A stretch of DNA of 58,601 nt from JALYUA01 sp038229875. Lineage in GTDB: Bacteria > Acidobacteriota > Thermoanaerobaculia > UBA5066 > Gp7-AA6. The stretch is taken from contig JBBROA010000007.1 in NCBI GenBank assembly GCA_038229875.1, positions 1 through 58,601 on the forward strand, in the 5' to 3' direction. The notes beneath the pieces are model-generated. The model saw only the letters and a program-made list of their open reading frames with translations. It ran no database searches and was not told the DNA's origin. This document shows, in pieces, positions 42,290-50,612 of this stretch (position 1 is its first letter; the number at the start of each line of letters is the position of its first letter). The translations under genes and the position numbers were made by a program.

Positions 42290-45160
42290 TCAACGCGAGA
42301 AAACGTCCTCCACCGGAATCACCTTGACCGCGTCCGGCCGGACCGCCAGCTTCCTCGCGCCAATCAGCTTGTCTTCGTCGAGAAGCTCTTTCGGTTTTTC
42401 CGCGTCGTACTGAATGGGCGAGAACGCGTCCGCCAGAAGCCGTTCCTTCAGTCCCGCCGCGTCCTTCGTGACGATCACGAAGGAGAGGTCCTTGAAAGAT
42501 ACGTGCTTCCGGATCGCGGCGTTGACGTCTTCGAGCTTCAGCGCGGCGAGGCGTTCGCGCATCGTGGCGGCGAATTCTCCGGTCCCGTAAAATTTCGAAT
42601 CGAGCGCATAGCCGAGCTGCTGGTTCTGGGTGGCGGTCATGACGAAGACGTTCTTTCGCAGGTATCCGCGGGTCTTTTCGAAATCCTCGGCCGACATCCC
42701 GTTCTCGACGAGCTTCTGGAGCTCGTGAAGCGCCAGCCGGATCGCCATGTGCGCGTTCACCGGAACGACCGGGCGGATCCAGACCTCGAAGAGCTGCGCG
42801 CGGCGTGCCACGTTCGGGTTCGGGAGCATCGCGAACATCCCGCCCGGAAACGCTTCGATGTACGCGTAGTCGCCGTAGTTCATGCCGCGGGCTTCCCGCA
42901 GGCGCTGATAGAGGTGCGACGTCGACGAGCGGTGCTCGCCGAGCCAGGCCCGCGCGACGGACAGCGCGGCAAAATCGGCGTGGGATCGCGTGACCTCGAT
43001 CGGGCGGCCGAAGGAGATCGCGGTCGCGCGGGTGTCCTTTTCGATGATCTGGAATTCGAGACCGTTCGGCCGGCGGCCTGTGATCTGCAGAGCCGGCGGT
43101 GGAGCGCCGTCGGCGAGTCGCGCGAGATCGGATTTCAGCCGAGTGAGAAGCTCGTCAGGAACCGCGCCGTTCGCGCCGATCGAGACATTTCCGCGGGTGT
43201 AGAAGGATTTCCAGAACGCCCGAACGTCATCCGGCGTGATCGAACCGATCCCGGCGAGCGTCCCGAGAATCGGGTGTCCGTAAGGCGTCCCCGCGAAGAG
43301 ATCGTTCTGAAGCGCTTCCTTGGCGAGCTCTTCTTCGTTGTCGGAGCGCAGGTCCTGCCGGAGGCCGTTCCGTTGACCGTCGCGCACGCGCTGGAAGTCG
43401 TCGTCCCGCATTCCGGGCTCGATAAGCATCGGCAGCACGATGTCGACGAAGGGTTTCCAGTTGTCGCGATGAATTCGCAGCGTGAAGGTGGTTGTCTCCT
43501 TGTCCGTCTGCGCGGAGAACCCGCCGGCGATCGGATAGAACGCTTTCCGGATCTCGTCGATCCGCATGGCCCTGGAGCCTGCCTCCGAGACCATCGACGC
43601 GGCGAGCGCCGCGAGGCCTTCCTTACCCTTCGGGTCCCGCGCGGACCCCGCCTGGAACTGCAGCTTCACCATCAGCTGCGGAAGCTCCGATTTCTGGAGG
43701 ATCACCGGAAAATCCGCCCCCGCGGAGGATCCCGCGACCCCCGTCGCCGAAGCAAACGAAGCGAGCGAGGGTGTCGTCGAGATCCCCGCCGGCATCTCTT
43801 CCCGGGACAGAGTCGTGACTACCAGACGCTGGTCCGTGAAGTACCGGTCCGCGGCAGCCTGGAGGTCGGCCGGCGTCAGCGTCGCGAGGCGCCGGTAAAA
43901 GGCGTTCAGGGTGGAGTAAGAGCGATGGTGTTGCACGTACCGCGCAAGCGTCGCCGCGATCGTGTCGGTGTTGTCGAGGGTCCGCGCGAACGTGTAGCGA
44001 AGGTTCGACTTGGCTTCGCGCAGCCGGTCCTCGGACACCGGGGTGGCCTTCGCGTCCGCCATCGTCTTCAGAATCGCGTCGCGCACGGTGATGCTGTCGC
44101 CGATCTTCTTGACGCGCGCGGAGATGACCGGAAGCTCGGGGTCGATGTTCGTGGGCTTGAACGCCCCGAGCTGATCAACGAGCTGTTCCTGCTGGACCAG
44201 GCGCTTGTAGAGCTCCGAGGTCGGCCCGAAGTAGAGGTCGAAGAGCATGTGGATCGAGGCGAAGTCGGGTTCCGTGTCCGAATAAGCCGGGCCGTGGAAT
44301 CCCACCCAGACGATCGGAAGGGTCGGGCTCGTCCAGGAAACGTGCGCGTAGACCGGTCCCTTCGGCGCCGGCTCGGCGGGAATGACGACGTCGTTCTTCC
44401 CACCCTTCCACCCGCCCCAGTACTTCGTGACGAGGCGGAGAACCTCCGGCGGATTCACGTCGCCGGCGACGATCACGGTCGTGTACGCCGGCCGGTACCA
44501 GCGCTGGAAGAACGTCTTTGAATACTCGAACTGGTTCGGCATGTCCTCGATGTCCTTGATGTAGCCCATCGTGGTGTGCCGGTAGGTGTGCGTCGTGAAC
44601 GCGCTCTCGCGCTGGACCTCTTCCATCTTCGAGAAGGGGTTCGCGCTGTTCTTGTTGTATTCGCCCAGGATCGCGCGCGCCTCGGTCTTGAAGCCCTCGA
44701 GCGAGTAATCGAGGTTCTGAAAGCGGTCGGCCTCGACCTCGATCATCGTCTCCAGGTCTTCCCTGGAGAACGTCGTGTAGTAGTTCGTGAAGTCATCGGA
44801 CGTCGAGGCGTTCTGCCTCGCGCCGACCCGCGTCAGGATCGCCTGGTATTTCTCGGCGGGGTAGGCCTTCGTGCCGCGAAACATCATGTGCTCGAAAAAG
44901 TGTGCGAACCCGGATTTGCCCGCTTCGACCTCGTTGCGCGAGCCCGTCTGGACCGGGATCTGCAGCGAGACGATGTTCGGGAACCCGGTCGGCACGACGA
45001 TGACCTTCAGGCCGTTCGGCAGCGTCGTCTCGACAGCCGCGAACGGAAGCACGTCGGCGGCGCCGGGTTTCCCGGCGGCGGCGCCGGACTTGCGCGCGGG
45101 AGACGCGTTGGTCGCCATGAGGGCCAGCAGAATAAGGGCAAGGGCGCGGAATCGCGGCAT
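42290..45160 (-). CDS. secreted M16 zinc peptidase, two-domain
   Basis: 956 residues containing two M16 repeats. Signal peptide ALALILLALMATNASPA. The first repeat has the inverted zinc motif HFFEHMMFRGT near residue 90 (HxxEH) and is probably catalytic; the second, from about 490 (FPVILQKSELPQLMVKLQFQ), lacks it and should be the partner half. Similar to PqqL/pitrilysin-like periplasmic enzymes. ATG at 45160 has AGGAGC at good spacing; the longer open frame to 45280 runs through intergenic DNA. Confidence 0.92.
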   Translation of the reverse strand: MPRFRALALILLALMATNASPARKSGAAAGKPGAADVLPFAAVETTLPNGLKVIVVPTGFPNIVSLQIPVQTGSRNEVEAGKSGFAHFFEHMMFRGTKAYPAEKYQAILTRVGARQNASTSDDFTNYYTTFSREDLETMIEVEADRFQNLDYSLEGFKTEARAILGEYNKNSANPFSKMEEVQRESAFTTHTYRHTTMGYIKDIEDMPNQFEYSKTFFQRWYRPAYTTVIVAGDVNPPEVLRLVTKYWGGWKGGKNDVVIPAEPAPKGPVYAHVSWTSPTLPIVWVGFHGPAYSDTEPDFASIHMLFDLYFGPTSELYKRLVQQEQLVDQLGAFKPTNIDPELPVISARVKKIGDSITVRDAILKTMADAKATPVSEDRLREAKSNLRYTFARTLDNTDTIAATLARYVQHHRSYSTLNAFYRRLATLTPADLQAAADRYFTDQRLVVTTLSREEMPAGISTTPSLASFASATGVAGSSAGADFPVILQKSELPQLMVKLQFQAGSARDPKGKEGLAALAASMVSEAGSRAMRIDEIRKAFYPIAGGFSAQTDKETTTFTLRIHRDNWKPFVDIVLPMLIEPGMRDDDFQRVRDGQRNGLRQDLRSDNEEELAKEALQNDLFAGTPYGHPILGTLAGIGSITPDDVRAFWKSFYTRGNVSIGANGAVPDELLTRLKSDLARLADGAPPPALQITGRRPNGLEFQIIEKDTRATAISFGRPIEVTRSHADFAALSVARAWLGEHRSSTSHLYQRLREARGMNYGDYAYIEAFPGGMFAMLPNPNVARRAQLFEVWIRPVVPVNAHMAIRLALHELQKLVENGMSAEDFEKTRGYLRKNVFVMTATQNQQLGYALDSKFYGTGEFAATMRERLAALKLEDVNAAIRKHVSFKDLSFVIVTKDAAGLKERLLADAFSPIQYDAEKPKELLDEDKLIGARKLAVRPDAVKVIPVEDVFSR

Positions 45161-45213
45161 GAAAGCTCCTGTCGGAAGGGAGAAGTTATCAGGTGGGACG
45201 GGGTCAACTGGCG

Positions 45214-45249
45214 CACTCGGCGCTCCTGCCTTTCGATGCGCGCCGAGTG
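45214..45249. repeat. 10-bp inverted repeat in divergent region
   Basis: CACTCGGCGC and GCGCCGAGTG are perfect inverted arms separated by 16 bases, between the M16 gene and the peroxiredoxin remnant. It could be an operator or a hairpin in the remnant's leader. Confidence 0.4.
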
Positions 45250-45269
45250 AGGCCGCGAAAGGAGAATCG

Positions 45270-45536
45270 ATGGCGAACAAGGCGAAACCGGTCTGGAGGC
45301 TTCGGTGTGAGGGACTCGGCTCCCGACTTCACGCTTCCGGGGACAGAGATGCGGCGGGGTCGCGGCGGTCCAAAGAGGACTTATCGCTTCAGGATTACCG
45401 CGGGAAAAAAATCGTGCGGGCGTTTTACCCGGCGGCGTTCACCCCCGTCTGAACCGTTCAGATGCCGTGATACGAGGAGGACCTCTCCGAGATCGCGCGG
45501 CGCCCAGCTCCCGGGTCGATCCGGGCATCTCGGTGG
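45270..45536 (+). pseudogene. peroxiredoxin (AhpC/TSA) pseudogene with UGA at the peroxidatic Cys
   Basis: ATG 45270 has a GGAG site and starts MANKAKPV. Homology then shifts one frame (SAPDFTLPGTEMR, 45316 onward), returns to the first frame (DYRGKKIVRAFYPAAFTPV) and meets TGA at 45450-45452, exactly where family members have the peroxidatic Cys (FTPVCT). After it comes TVQMP, a second TGA (45468) and YEEDLSEIA, the next family block. Beyond about 45536 homology fades. Two frameshifts, two stops and a lost C-terminus indicate a decayed gene; see findings for the selenocysteine question. Confidence 0.8.
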
Positions 45537-45671
45537 TCGCACTTTCGGGACAACGGACGACCCGGAGCTCCACCGCTCGATCCTGAAGGACGCGCTCCTC
45601 GTTCTGACTCCGCGGGCGAACCGCGAAGGATTGAAGTCCGGGAGTACGAATAGGCCTCCAGGACAGTGGTT

Positions 45672-45683
45672 TCACACCTGTGA
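45672..45683. promoter_or_regulatory. short dyad upstream of the 45-codon ORF
   Basis: TCACA-CC-TGTGA, inverted 5-base arms with a 2-base centre, 67 bases before the ATG at 45750. Could be an operator; AATATT follows four bases downstream. Weak evidence alone. Confidence 0.25.
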
Positions 45684-45749
45684 TCCAATATTCCCGATTC
45701 GATTTGGCCCCGGTATCCCCGGGTCTTTGGCGAAACAAGGAGATCCATC

Positions 45750-45887
45750 ATGTCGTCGAACCCCACCCCTGTGCGCGTTCCCGAGGGCGAGTCTCGTGAC
45801 AACGGAGCGGTGCCGGCCCCCAAAGCTCCCGCCACGCAGACGCCGTCGAAATTCGTCATCAAGATCGTGGGACAAATCCCGTTCTAA
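45750..45887 (+). CDS. candidate small protein, 45 residues
   Basis: An ORF with AAGGAG (45737-45742) seven bases before its ATG, the best ribosome binding site in this part of the window. The product is a Pro/Ser-rich, probably unstructured N-terminal part (VPAPKAPATQTPS) followed by a short hydrophobic-basic end, KFVIKIVGQIPF. No signal peptide. Its layout is that of a short precursor with a hydrophobic C-terminal segment, but processing or export is not shown. It precedes a TPR protein gene on the same strand. Confidence 0.55.
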   Translation: MSSNPTPVRVPEGESRDNGAVPAPKAPATQTPSKFVIKIVGQIPF

Positions 45888-45919
45888 AATCGTCAGAAGT
45901 ATTCCCGTCCGGCTACTCA

Positions 45920-45940
45920 AACCGCGTATCATTCGCGGTT
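45920..45940. promoter_or_regulatory. inverted repeat enclosing a -10-like hexamer
   Basis: AACCGCG-TATCATT-CGCGGTT: perfect 7-base arms around a loop that contains TATCAT (45927-45932), a TANNNT -10-like hexamer. The 33-codon ORF starts 25 bases downstream. This is the usual geometry of an operator that blocks RNA polymerase. Confidence 0.4.
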
Positions 45941-45957
45941 CGGAAGCTCGGAGATTG

Positions 45958-46059
45958 ATGCGCGACTTTCGCTGGATCGAGATGAAATTTGTCGCCGGTT
46001 CGTCGGGGCCGAACGCAGTTATGCCGATTGCGCAGGATTACGCAAGAACGGAACAATGA
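45958..46059 (+). CDS. candidate 33-residue ORF coupled to the TPR gene
   Basis: ATG 45958 follows GGAG (45950-45953) with four bases between. The product begins MRDFRWIEMKFVAG and ends YARTEQ; its TGA overlaps the TPR gene's ATG (ATGA). The TPR gene has no good ribosome binding site of its own, so this ORF may serve as a translational lead-in or encode a real small protein. No family recognised; the same frame is open for a long way upstream, which weakens the case. Confidence 0.4.
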   Translation: MRDFRWIEMKFVAGSSGPNAVMPIAQDYARTEQ

Positions 46060-47165
46060 CGGGACGTATCATCCGCTTTCCGAATCGAGCCACACTCCAA
46101 GAGGGTGCCAGCGAGGAGGCGTCCCGCATTCTCGCGGTGCCCATCCCCGAGAGGCGACCCAGAGCGCTCGAGCTGTCTCTGGAAGAACCGGAAACGCTTC
46201 TGGCCGTCTGCGGCGCGCTCCGCGGTCTCGGCGAGATCAACCCCGCTCTGGTGCGCGAAGAGGCCGATTTTTTTTATTACTTCATTGAATCGCCGGAAAG
46301 ACCGATCGGCCTGTTTGACGAGCGAGAGTACTTTCTGGGCGAGATGGCACTTCTGGCGGGATCCGCATGCCGGATGCTCTTTCGTCGCGAGGAAGCAAAG
46401 CGCTGGTTCGATCGATCCGAGTCGTACTTTCGCCAGACGATCAACGCGCTGGCCGATTGGGCCCGGGTGTCCTACCAGAGGCTAGCGCTGCGAGCGGAAG
46501 AGCGTGAGTTCGACGCCGTTTTGGAGCTCGTCCCTCCGCTCATTCAGACGTTTCGCAAACTGAACATGCGAGAGGACGCCTTGAAATCGCGCTTCCTCGA
46601 AGGTGTCGCGCTGATGAACCTGGAAAGGTTCGAGGCGGCCTTGACGGTGTTTCGGGAGATCTGTGACGAAGCCGAGCGCCTGGGGAACGACCGTCTCCTT
46701 GCAATCGGCTGTAACAATCTCGTCCAGGTGCACAGCTACCTCGGCGATTCGGATCAAGCTCTTTCGCTCGCACAAGAAACGCTGAAACTTTTCTACAAAC
46801 TCGACAATCGTGTCGGCCTCGCGAAGCTTCAGTGGGGGGTCGGAACACTGCTGAAAGCCAAGGGCCGCTTGCCGGCTGCCGTCGAAGCGTTTGAAGCGGC
46901 CCAGGAAGGTTTCTCGGTTCTCGAAATGCGCTCAGATGTCGCCGCACTTCATCTCGTCCTGGCGGATGTTCATCTGGAACTGGGAAACCATTCGGAAGCC
47001 ACTCGCCACGTCCTCCTCGCGGTGCCCATCATTCAGGCGGAGAACATGGTTCCAGAAGGTATGGCCGCTTTTGCGCTTCTCCAGGAGTCCGTGCGACACC
47101 AGAACCTGGATCGCCAAGCGCTCAGGGATCTCCATGGATACTTCAAAGAGGTCTCAGCCTCCTGA
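46056..47165 (+). CDS. TPR-repeat protein, possible regulatory partner
   Basis: 369 residues, almost entirely helical, with no signal peptide, membrane helix, HTH or enzyme motif. TPR-like helix pairs run from about residue 90 to 345, for example WARVSYQRLALRAEEREFDA, LLAIGCNNLVQVHSYLGDSD and VGLAKLQWGVGTLLKAKGRL. N-terminal residues 1-30 (TGRIIRFPNRATLQEG) are basic. The superhelical size suits peptide or protein binding, as in RRNPP-type receptors, but the DNA-binding domain of those is absent. Base composition is lower in GC than neighbours. Convergent with the next gene, overlapping by 23 bases. Confidence 0.8.
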   Translation: MTGRIIRFPNRATLQEGASEEASRILAVPIPERRPRALELSLEEPETLLAVCGALRGLGEINPALVREEADFFYYFIESPERPIGLFDEREYFLGEMALLAGSACRMLFRREEAKRWFDRSESYFRQTINALADWARVSYQRLALRAEEREFDAVLELVPPLIQTFRKLNMREDALKSRFLEGVALMNLERFEAALTVFREICDEAERLGNDRLLAIGCNNLVQVHSYLGDSDQALSLAQETLKLFYKLDNRVGLAKLQWGVGTLLKAKGRLPAAVEAFEAAQEGFSVLEMRSDVAALHLVLADVHLELGNHSEATRHVLLAVPIIQAENMVPEGMAAFALLQESVRHQNLDRQALRDLHGYFKEVSAS

Positions 47166-48624
47166 CCGGTTGAGCTCTCGGTTCAGCTGGTGCCTCCGCC
47201 CGCCGCACGATCTCCCGCAGCATCCCCGCGAACATACGCCGGTGGATCGGGTACAGGCCCCACCAGTAGGCCAGGCCCGGAAGGCCGAAGGGGTCGAAGA
47301 TCGCCGTTTGCCGGATTTCCGTTCCGCCCTCCGCGGGGCTCGTTTCGAACTGGAGCCAGGCGCGGCCCGGCAGCCTCATCTCCGCGGTCAGTCTGAGAAG
47401 CCGTCCGGGCTCGACCGCTTCGACGCGCCAGAAGTCGAGAGGGTCGCCGGGATAGAGCACATCCGGATCGCGGCGGCCGCGGCGTAGCCCGACTCCGCCG
47501 ACGAGCAGGTCCAGGAAGCCGCGGATTTTCCAGAGAAAATTCGCGTAGTACCAGCCCGAGGCGCCGCCGATCCGGCGGATGGCCGTGAACGCGGCCTCCA
47601 GGCTCACCGGCGCGATCGCGGCACGGCTGTCGACGAGCCGGCTGCCGACGCGCCGGTTTCCGCCGCGGCCTTCCTTCAGTCCCGACGCCGAGAACGCGTC
47701 GCTCCAACGCGTCTCCGCCAGCTCTTTCTCTTCGCGGACGAGTGCGCGGGCGATCGCATCGCGGATGCCGCGCGGCTTGACGGCAAACGCCTCGGCGGCG
47801 GCTTCCGGGTGCTCGACGACCGTGCGATTGCGGAGGCTGTCGATCAGCGTGCGGCCGACGCGCGCGTAGAGCGGCGTCACGAGCCCCAGCCAGAGGCTCG
47901 AGAGCCGGGGCGTGAGCAGGGGAACGGGAATGAAGCCGCGGCGGAGTCCCCGCTGGCGGGCGTACTCGCGCATGAGGTCGCCGTAGGTGACGCGGTCCGG
48001 ACCGCCGATCTCGTAAACGCCTGCGGTACCCGAGGGAAGATCGAGAGCGGCGAGCAGGTACGCGATGACGTCCTCGACGGCGATCGGCTGCGTGGAGACC
48101 GAGACCCACTTCGGACAGATCATGACCGGCAGGCGCTCGACGAGCGCGCGGATCATCTCGAACGACAGGCTGCCGGAGCCGATCACGACCGATGCCCGGA
48201 ATTCGACGACCGGGACCCCGGATTCCCGAAGCGTGTCGCCCGTGGCCTGCCGGCTGCGCAGGTGCTCCGAGAGTGACGCGGACGGATCGCCGAGCCCGCC
48301 GAGGTACACGAGGCGCCCGACCCCCGCCGCCTTCGCCGCGGCGCCGAAGTTGGCCGCCGCTTCCCGATCCCTTCGCGCGAAGTCGTCGCCCGAGCCCATC
48401 GAGTGCACGAGGTAGTAGGCCGTTTCGACGCCGTCGAGCGCGGCGGGCAGTGACGCGGGCTCCAGCAGGTCGCCGGGGACGACCTCGGTCGAAGAAGGAA
48501 CGCGTCCGCGCAGCTCCTGCGGCCTGCGGACCAGGCACCGCAGCGCGACGCCTCGCGCTTCGAACGCCGGACGCAACCGTCCGCCGACGTAGCCGGTGGC
48601 CCCGGTGAGAAGTACGCGAGTCAT
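47143..48624 (-). CDS. NAD(P)-binding SDR/NmrA-like protein with DUF2867 domain
   Basis: 493 residues. The N-terminal Rossmann domain (1-290) begins VLLTGATGYVGGRL and continues with an atypical-SDR pattern (VPGDLLEPASL, GVGRLVYLGGLGD, GVYEIGGPDRVTYGDLMREY). The C-terminal domain (from about 335: SLEAAFTAIRRIGGASGWYY, PLDFWRVEAVEPGRLLRL, YWWGLYPIHRRMFAGMLREI) is DUF2867. This two-domain type is widespread in bacteria without a settled function. ATG 48624 has TACGAT six bases upstream. Confidence 0.88.
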   Translation of the reverse strand: MTRVLLTGATGYVGGRLRPAFEARGVALRCLVRRPQELRGRVPSSTEVVPGDLLEPASLPAALDGVETAYYLVHSMGSGDDFARRDREAAANFGAAAKAAGVGRLVYLGGLGDPSASLSEHLRSRQATGDTLRESGVPVVEFRASVVIGSGSLSFEMIRALVERLPVMICPKWVSVSTQPIAVEDVIAYLLAALDLPSGTAGVYEIGGPDRVTYGDLMREYARQRGLRRGFIPVPLLTPRLSSLWLGLVTPLYARVGRTLIDSLRNRTVVEHPEAAAEAFAVKPRGIRDAIARALVREEKELAETRWSDAFSASGLKEGRGGNRRVGSRLVDSRAAIAPVSLEAAFTAIRRIGGASGWYYANFLWKIRGFLDLLVGGVGLRRGRRDPDVLYPGDPLDFWRVEAVEPGRLLRLTAEMRLPGRAWLQFETSPAEGGTEIRQTAIFDPFGLPGLAYWWGLYPIHRRMFAGMLREIVRRAEAPAEPRAQPVRRLRPL

Positions 48625-48630
48625 TCCCGC

Positions 48631-48636
48631 ATCGTA
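48631..48636 (-). promoter_or_regulatory. leaderless-type -10 hexamer (TACGAT), minus strand
   Basis: TACGAT followed by six bases (GCGGGA) and the ATG at 48624. The divergent ATP-grasp gene has the same hexamer at the same distance. Confidence 0.5.
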
Positions 48637-48694
48637 CGTGCGAAACCGGCATCCTCGCCCCGGCGTCCAGGGGGGAGGCGCTCCTGTCCGCGGA

Positions 48695-48700
48695 TACGAT
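48695..48700 (+). promoter_or_regulatory. leaderless-type -10 hexamer (TACGAT), plus strand
   Basis: TACGAT followed by six bases (CCCCTC) and the GTG at 48707. The apparent purine run further upstream (48671-48678) is too far to be a ribosome binding site. Confidence 0.5.
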
Positions 48701-48706
48701 CCCCTC

Positions 48707-49960
48707 GTGGCTCCGCGCGTCCTCCTCCTGCTTCCGACCTCGACCTACCGCTCCGGCGACTTCCTCGACGCCGCCTCGCGCATCGGCGCCGACGTCGTCG
48801 TCGCGAGCGAAGAAGCGAGTGCCGTCACGCCTGTCAATCCGGGAGGACTCTGGACACTCGACCTCCGGGATCCGGAAGCGGCGGCGCGGCGCGCGCTCGA
48901 GCTTTCCGCGGGAGGTCCGCCCATCGACGCGGTCGTCGGCGTGGACGACGACACCGCGGTGGCGGCGGCCGCGATCGCTCAGGCGCTGGGTCTCCCGCAC
49001 GTCCCGGTGGCCGCGGCCGCGGCCGCCAGGCACAAGGGCCGCATGCGCGAGCTTCTTTCGGCGGCGGGCATCGCTGTCCCGAAGCACCGGGTCTTCCTGA
49101 GGACGTCCGATCCGTCGGCCGCCGCCGCGGAGGTTCGGTACCCGTGCGTCGTGAAGCCCACGTTCCTGGCGGCCAGCCGCGGCGTCATCCTTGCGAAGAG
49201 TCCGGCGGAATTTCTGGCGGCGTGGGAGCGCATCGGAAAGATCCTCGACGAGCCCGACGCCAGGGCGCGCGGGGGAGCAGAGGCCGGCGAAATCCTGGCG
49301 GAGGATTTCGTGTCCGGGCCCGAGGTCGCGCTCGAAGGCCTGCTCTTCGGAGGCGAGCTCCGGGTGCTCGCCCTGTTCGACAAACCGGATCCGCTCGACG
49401 GCCCTTTCTTCGAAGAGACCCTCTACGTCACGCCTTCGCGGCTCCCCTCGGAAACACGCGACGCGGTCGCGGATCTCGTCCTCCGCGCTTCGCGGGCGCT
49501 GGGGCTCACAGAAGGGCCGATCCACGCGGAGGTGCGGATCGGCATCGCGGGCCCCGTGCTGATCGAGGCCGCCGCCCGTTCGATCGGCGGCCTCTGCTCG
49601 CGCACGCTTCGGTTCGGCACGGGCATGTCGCTCGAGGAAGTGATCCTGCGCCACGCGTTGCGGCTGCCGGCGCCCGCTCCGCGCGAAGACGCCGCGGCGG
49701 GGGTGCTGATGATTCCGATTCCCCGCCCGGGCACATTCGAGCGCGTCTCGGGCCTCGACGCGGCGCGGCAGGTTCCCGGCATCGTCGAGGCGACGATCAC
49801 GCTGCGTCCTGGTCAGAAGCTCGTCCCGCTCCCCGAAGGGTCGCGATACCTCGGGTTCCTTTTCAGCCGTGCCGTCACTCCCGCCGAGGCGGAACGAGCG
49901 CTGCGTGAGGCGCACGCGAAGCTTCAGATCGTGACGCAGGAAGAAAGCTCCGGCCCGTAG
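48707..49960 (+). CDS. ATP-grasp domain protein
   Basis: 417 residues. Pre-ATP-grasp fold at the N-terminus (VLLLLPTSTYRSGDFLDAAS), then ATP-grasp: HKGRMRELLSAAGIAVPKHR, YPCVVKPTFLAASRGVILAK with the ATP-binding Lys, ILAEDFVSGPEVALEGLLFG and GPVLIEAAARSIGGL with metal/ATP ligands. It should join a carboxylate to an amine or thiol using ATP, but the substrates are unknown (carbamoyl-phosphate-synthase-like and biotin-carboxylase-like fold). The GTG at 48707 is supported by TACGAT six bases upstream; the longer frame to 48596 runs through the promoter. Confidence 0.85.
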   Translation: MAPRVLLLLPTSTYRSGDFLDAASRIGADVVVASEEASAVTPVNPGGLWTLDLRDPEAAARRALELSAGGPPIDAVVGVDDDTAVAAAAIAQALGLPHVPVAAAAAARHKGRMRELLSAAGIAVPKHRVFLRTSDPSAAAAEVRYPCVVKPTFLAASRGVILAKSPAEFLAAWERIGKILDEPDARARGGAEAGEILAEDFVSGPEVALEGLLFGGELRVLALFDKPDPLDGPFFEETLYVTPSRLPSETRDAVADLVLRASRALGLTEGPIHAEVRIGIAGPVLIEAAARSIGGLCSRTLRFGTGMSLEEVILRHALRLPAPAPREDAAAGVLMIPIPRPGTFERVSGLDAARQVPGIVEATITLRPGQKLVPLPEGSRYLGFLFSRAVTPAEAERALREAHAKLQIVTQEESSGP

Positions 49961-50009
49961 AGACCGGGAGGGAACCGGGCCGGAGATCAGACGGCGGGCG
50001 CCGCCCCTT

Positions 50010-50600
50010 TCACTTTCCGGGCGAGAAGTACGGGTTGCGGCCGGCGCCGTGGTCGGTGGTGTCGAGAATCTCGCCCACGCGCGGCACCAGCTCGCGGATC
50101 GCTTTTTCGATGCCCTGTTTGAGCGTGACGTCGGCCGCCCCGCAGCCCTGGCACCCTCCGCCGAGCCGCAGGTACACGTTGTTCTTTTTCACGTCGATCA
50201 GCTCGACGAATCCTCCGTGCGAGGCGACCGCGGGGTTGATCTGGCGCTCCAGCAGGTCGCTGATCGCCCACTTCAGATCGCCCTCGGAGGGAAGGTCCCG
50301 GAAATAACGGTCGGCGACGATCGCGCCGCCCGCGCGGAGATGTTTCCGGATGACGTTTCCGAGGGCCAGGGCTGGCCAGTCCACCGGGTGGACCGCGGAC
50401 ACCGTCACGACATTCTCGGCCAGGAGCACGGACTCGATGCTGTCCAGAGCCAGAATTTCCTCCGCGAGGGGAGAAATACCGGCCTCCAGGGGCGTCGAGA
50501 GAAAAGCGGATTCGCCGGGAACCAGGGGCCGGTCGACCGTGTACTTGCAGCGGTCTCCGCGTTCTGAGGGCTCTCCCGTAATCTGGATGTCGTCAGGCAC
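50010..50600 (-). CDS. nfuA: Fe-S biogenesis protein NfuA-like
   Basis: 196 residues. The N-terminal Nfu-type region (RPLVPGESAFLSTPLEAGIS; ILALDSIESVLLAENVVTVS) matches the Nfu_N scaffold part, and the C-terminal NifU domain has GGGCQGCGAADVTLKQGIE with the CxxC cluster ligands near residue 150. Carries and delivers [4Fe-4S] clusters. GTG start at 50600; TATACT lies six bases upstream. Divergent from the prepilin gene. Confidence 0.9.
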   Translation of the reverse strand: MPDDIQITGEPSERGDRCKYTVDRPLVPGESAFLSTPLEAGISPLAEEILALDSIESVLLAENVVTVSAVHPVDWPALALGNVIRKHLRAGGAIVADRYFRDLPSEGDLKWAISDLLERQINPAVASHGGFVELIDVKKNNVYLRLGGGCQGCGAADVTLKQGIEKAIRELVPRVGEILDTTDHGAGRNPYFSPGK

Positions 50601-50606
50601 GGAGTG

Positions 50607-50612
50607 AGTATA
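50607..50612 (-). promoter_or_regulatory. leaderless-type -10 hexamer (TATACT)
   Basis: TATACT on the minus strand, six bases upstream of the GTG at 50600, without a ribosome binding site. Confidence 0.45.

Noticed and set aside
45193..46059. A continuous 288-codon plus-strand frame across the peroxiredoxin remnant and both small ORFs
   Set aside because: It crosses family homology in only one short piece, has no ribosome binding site at its start, and is Arg/Pro-rich. Only its last 33 codons have a start signal and coupling of their own.
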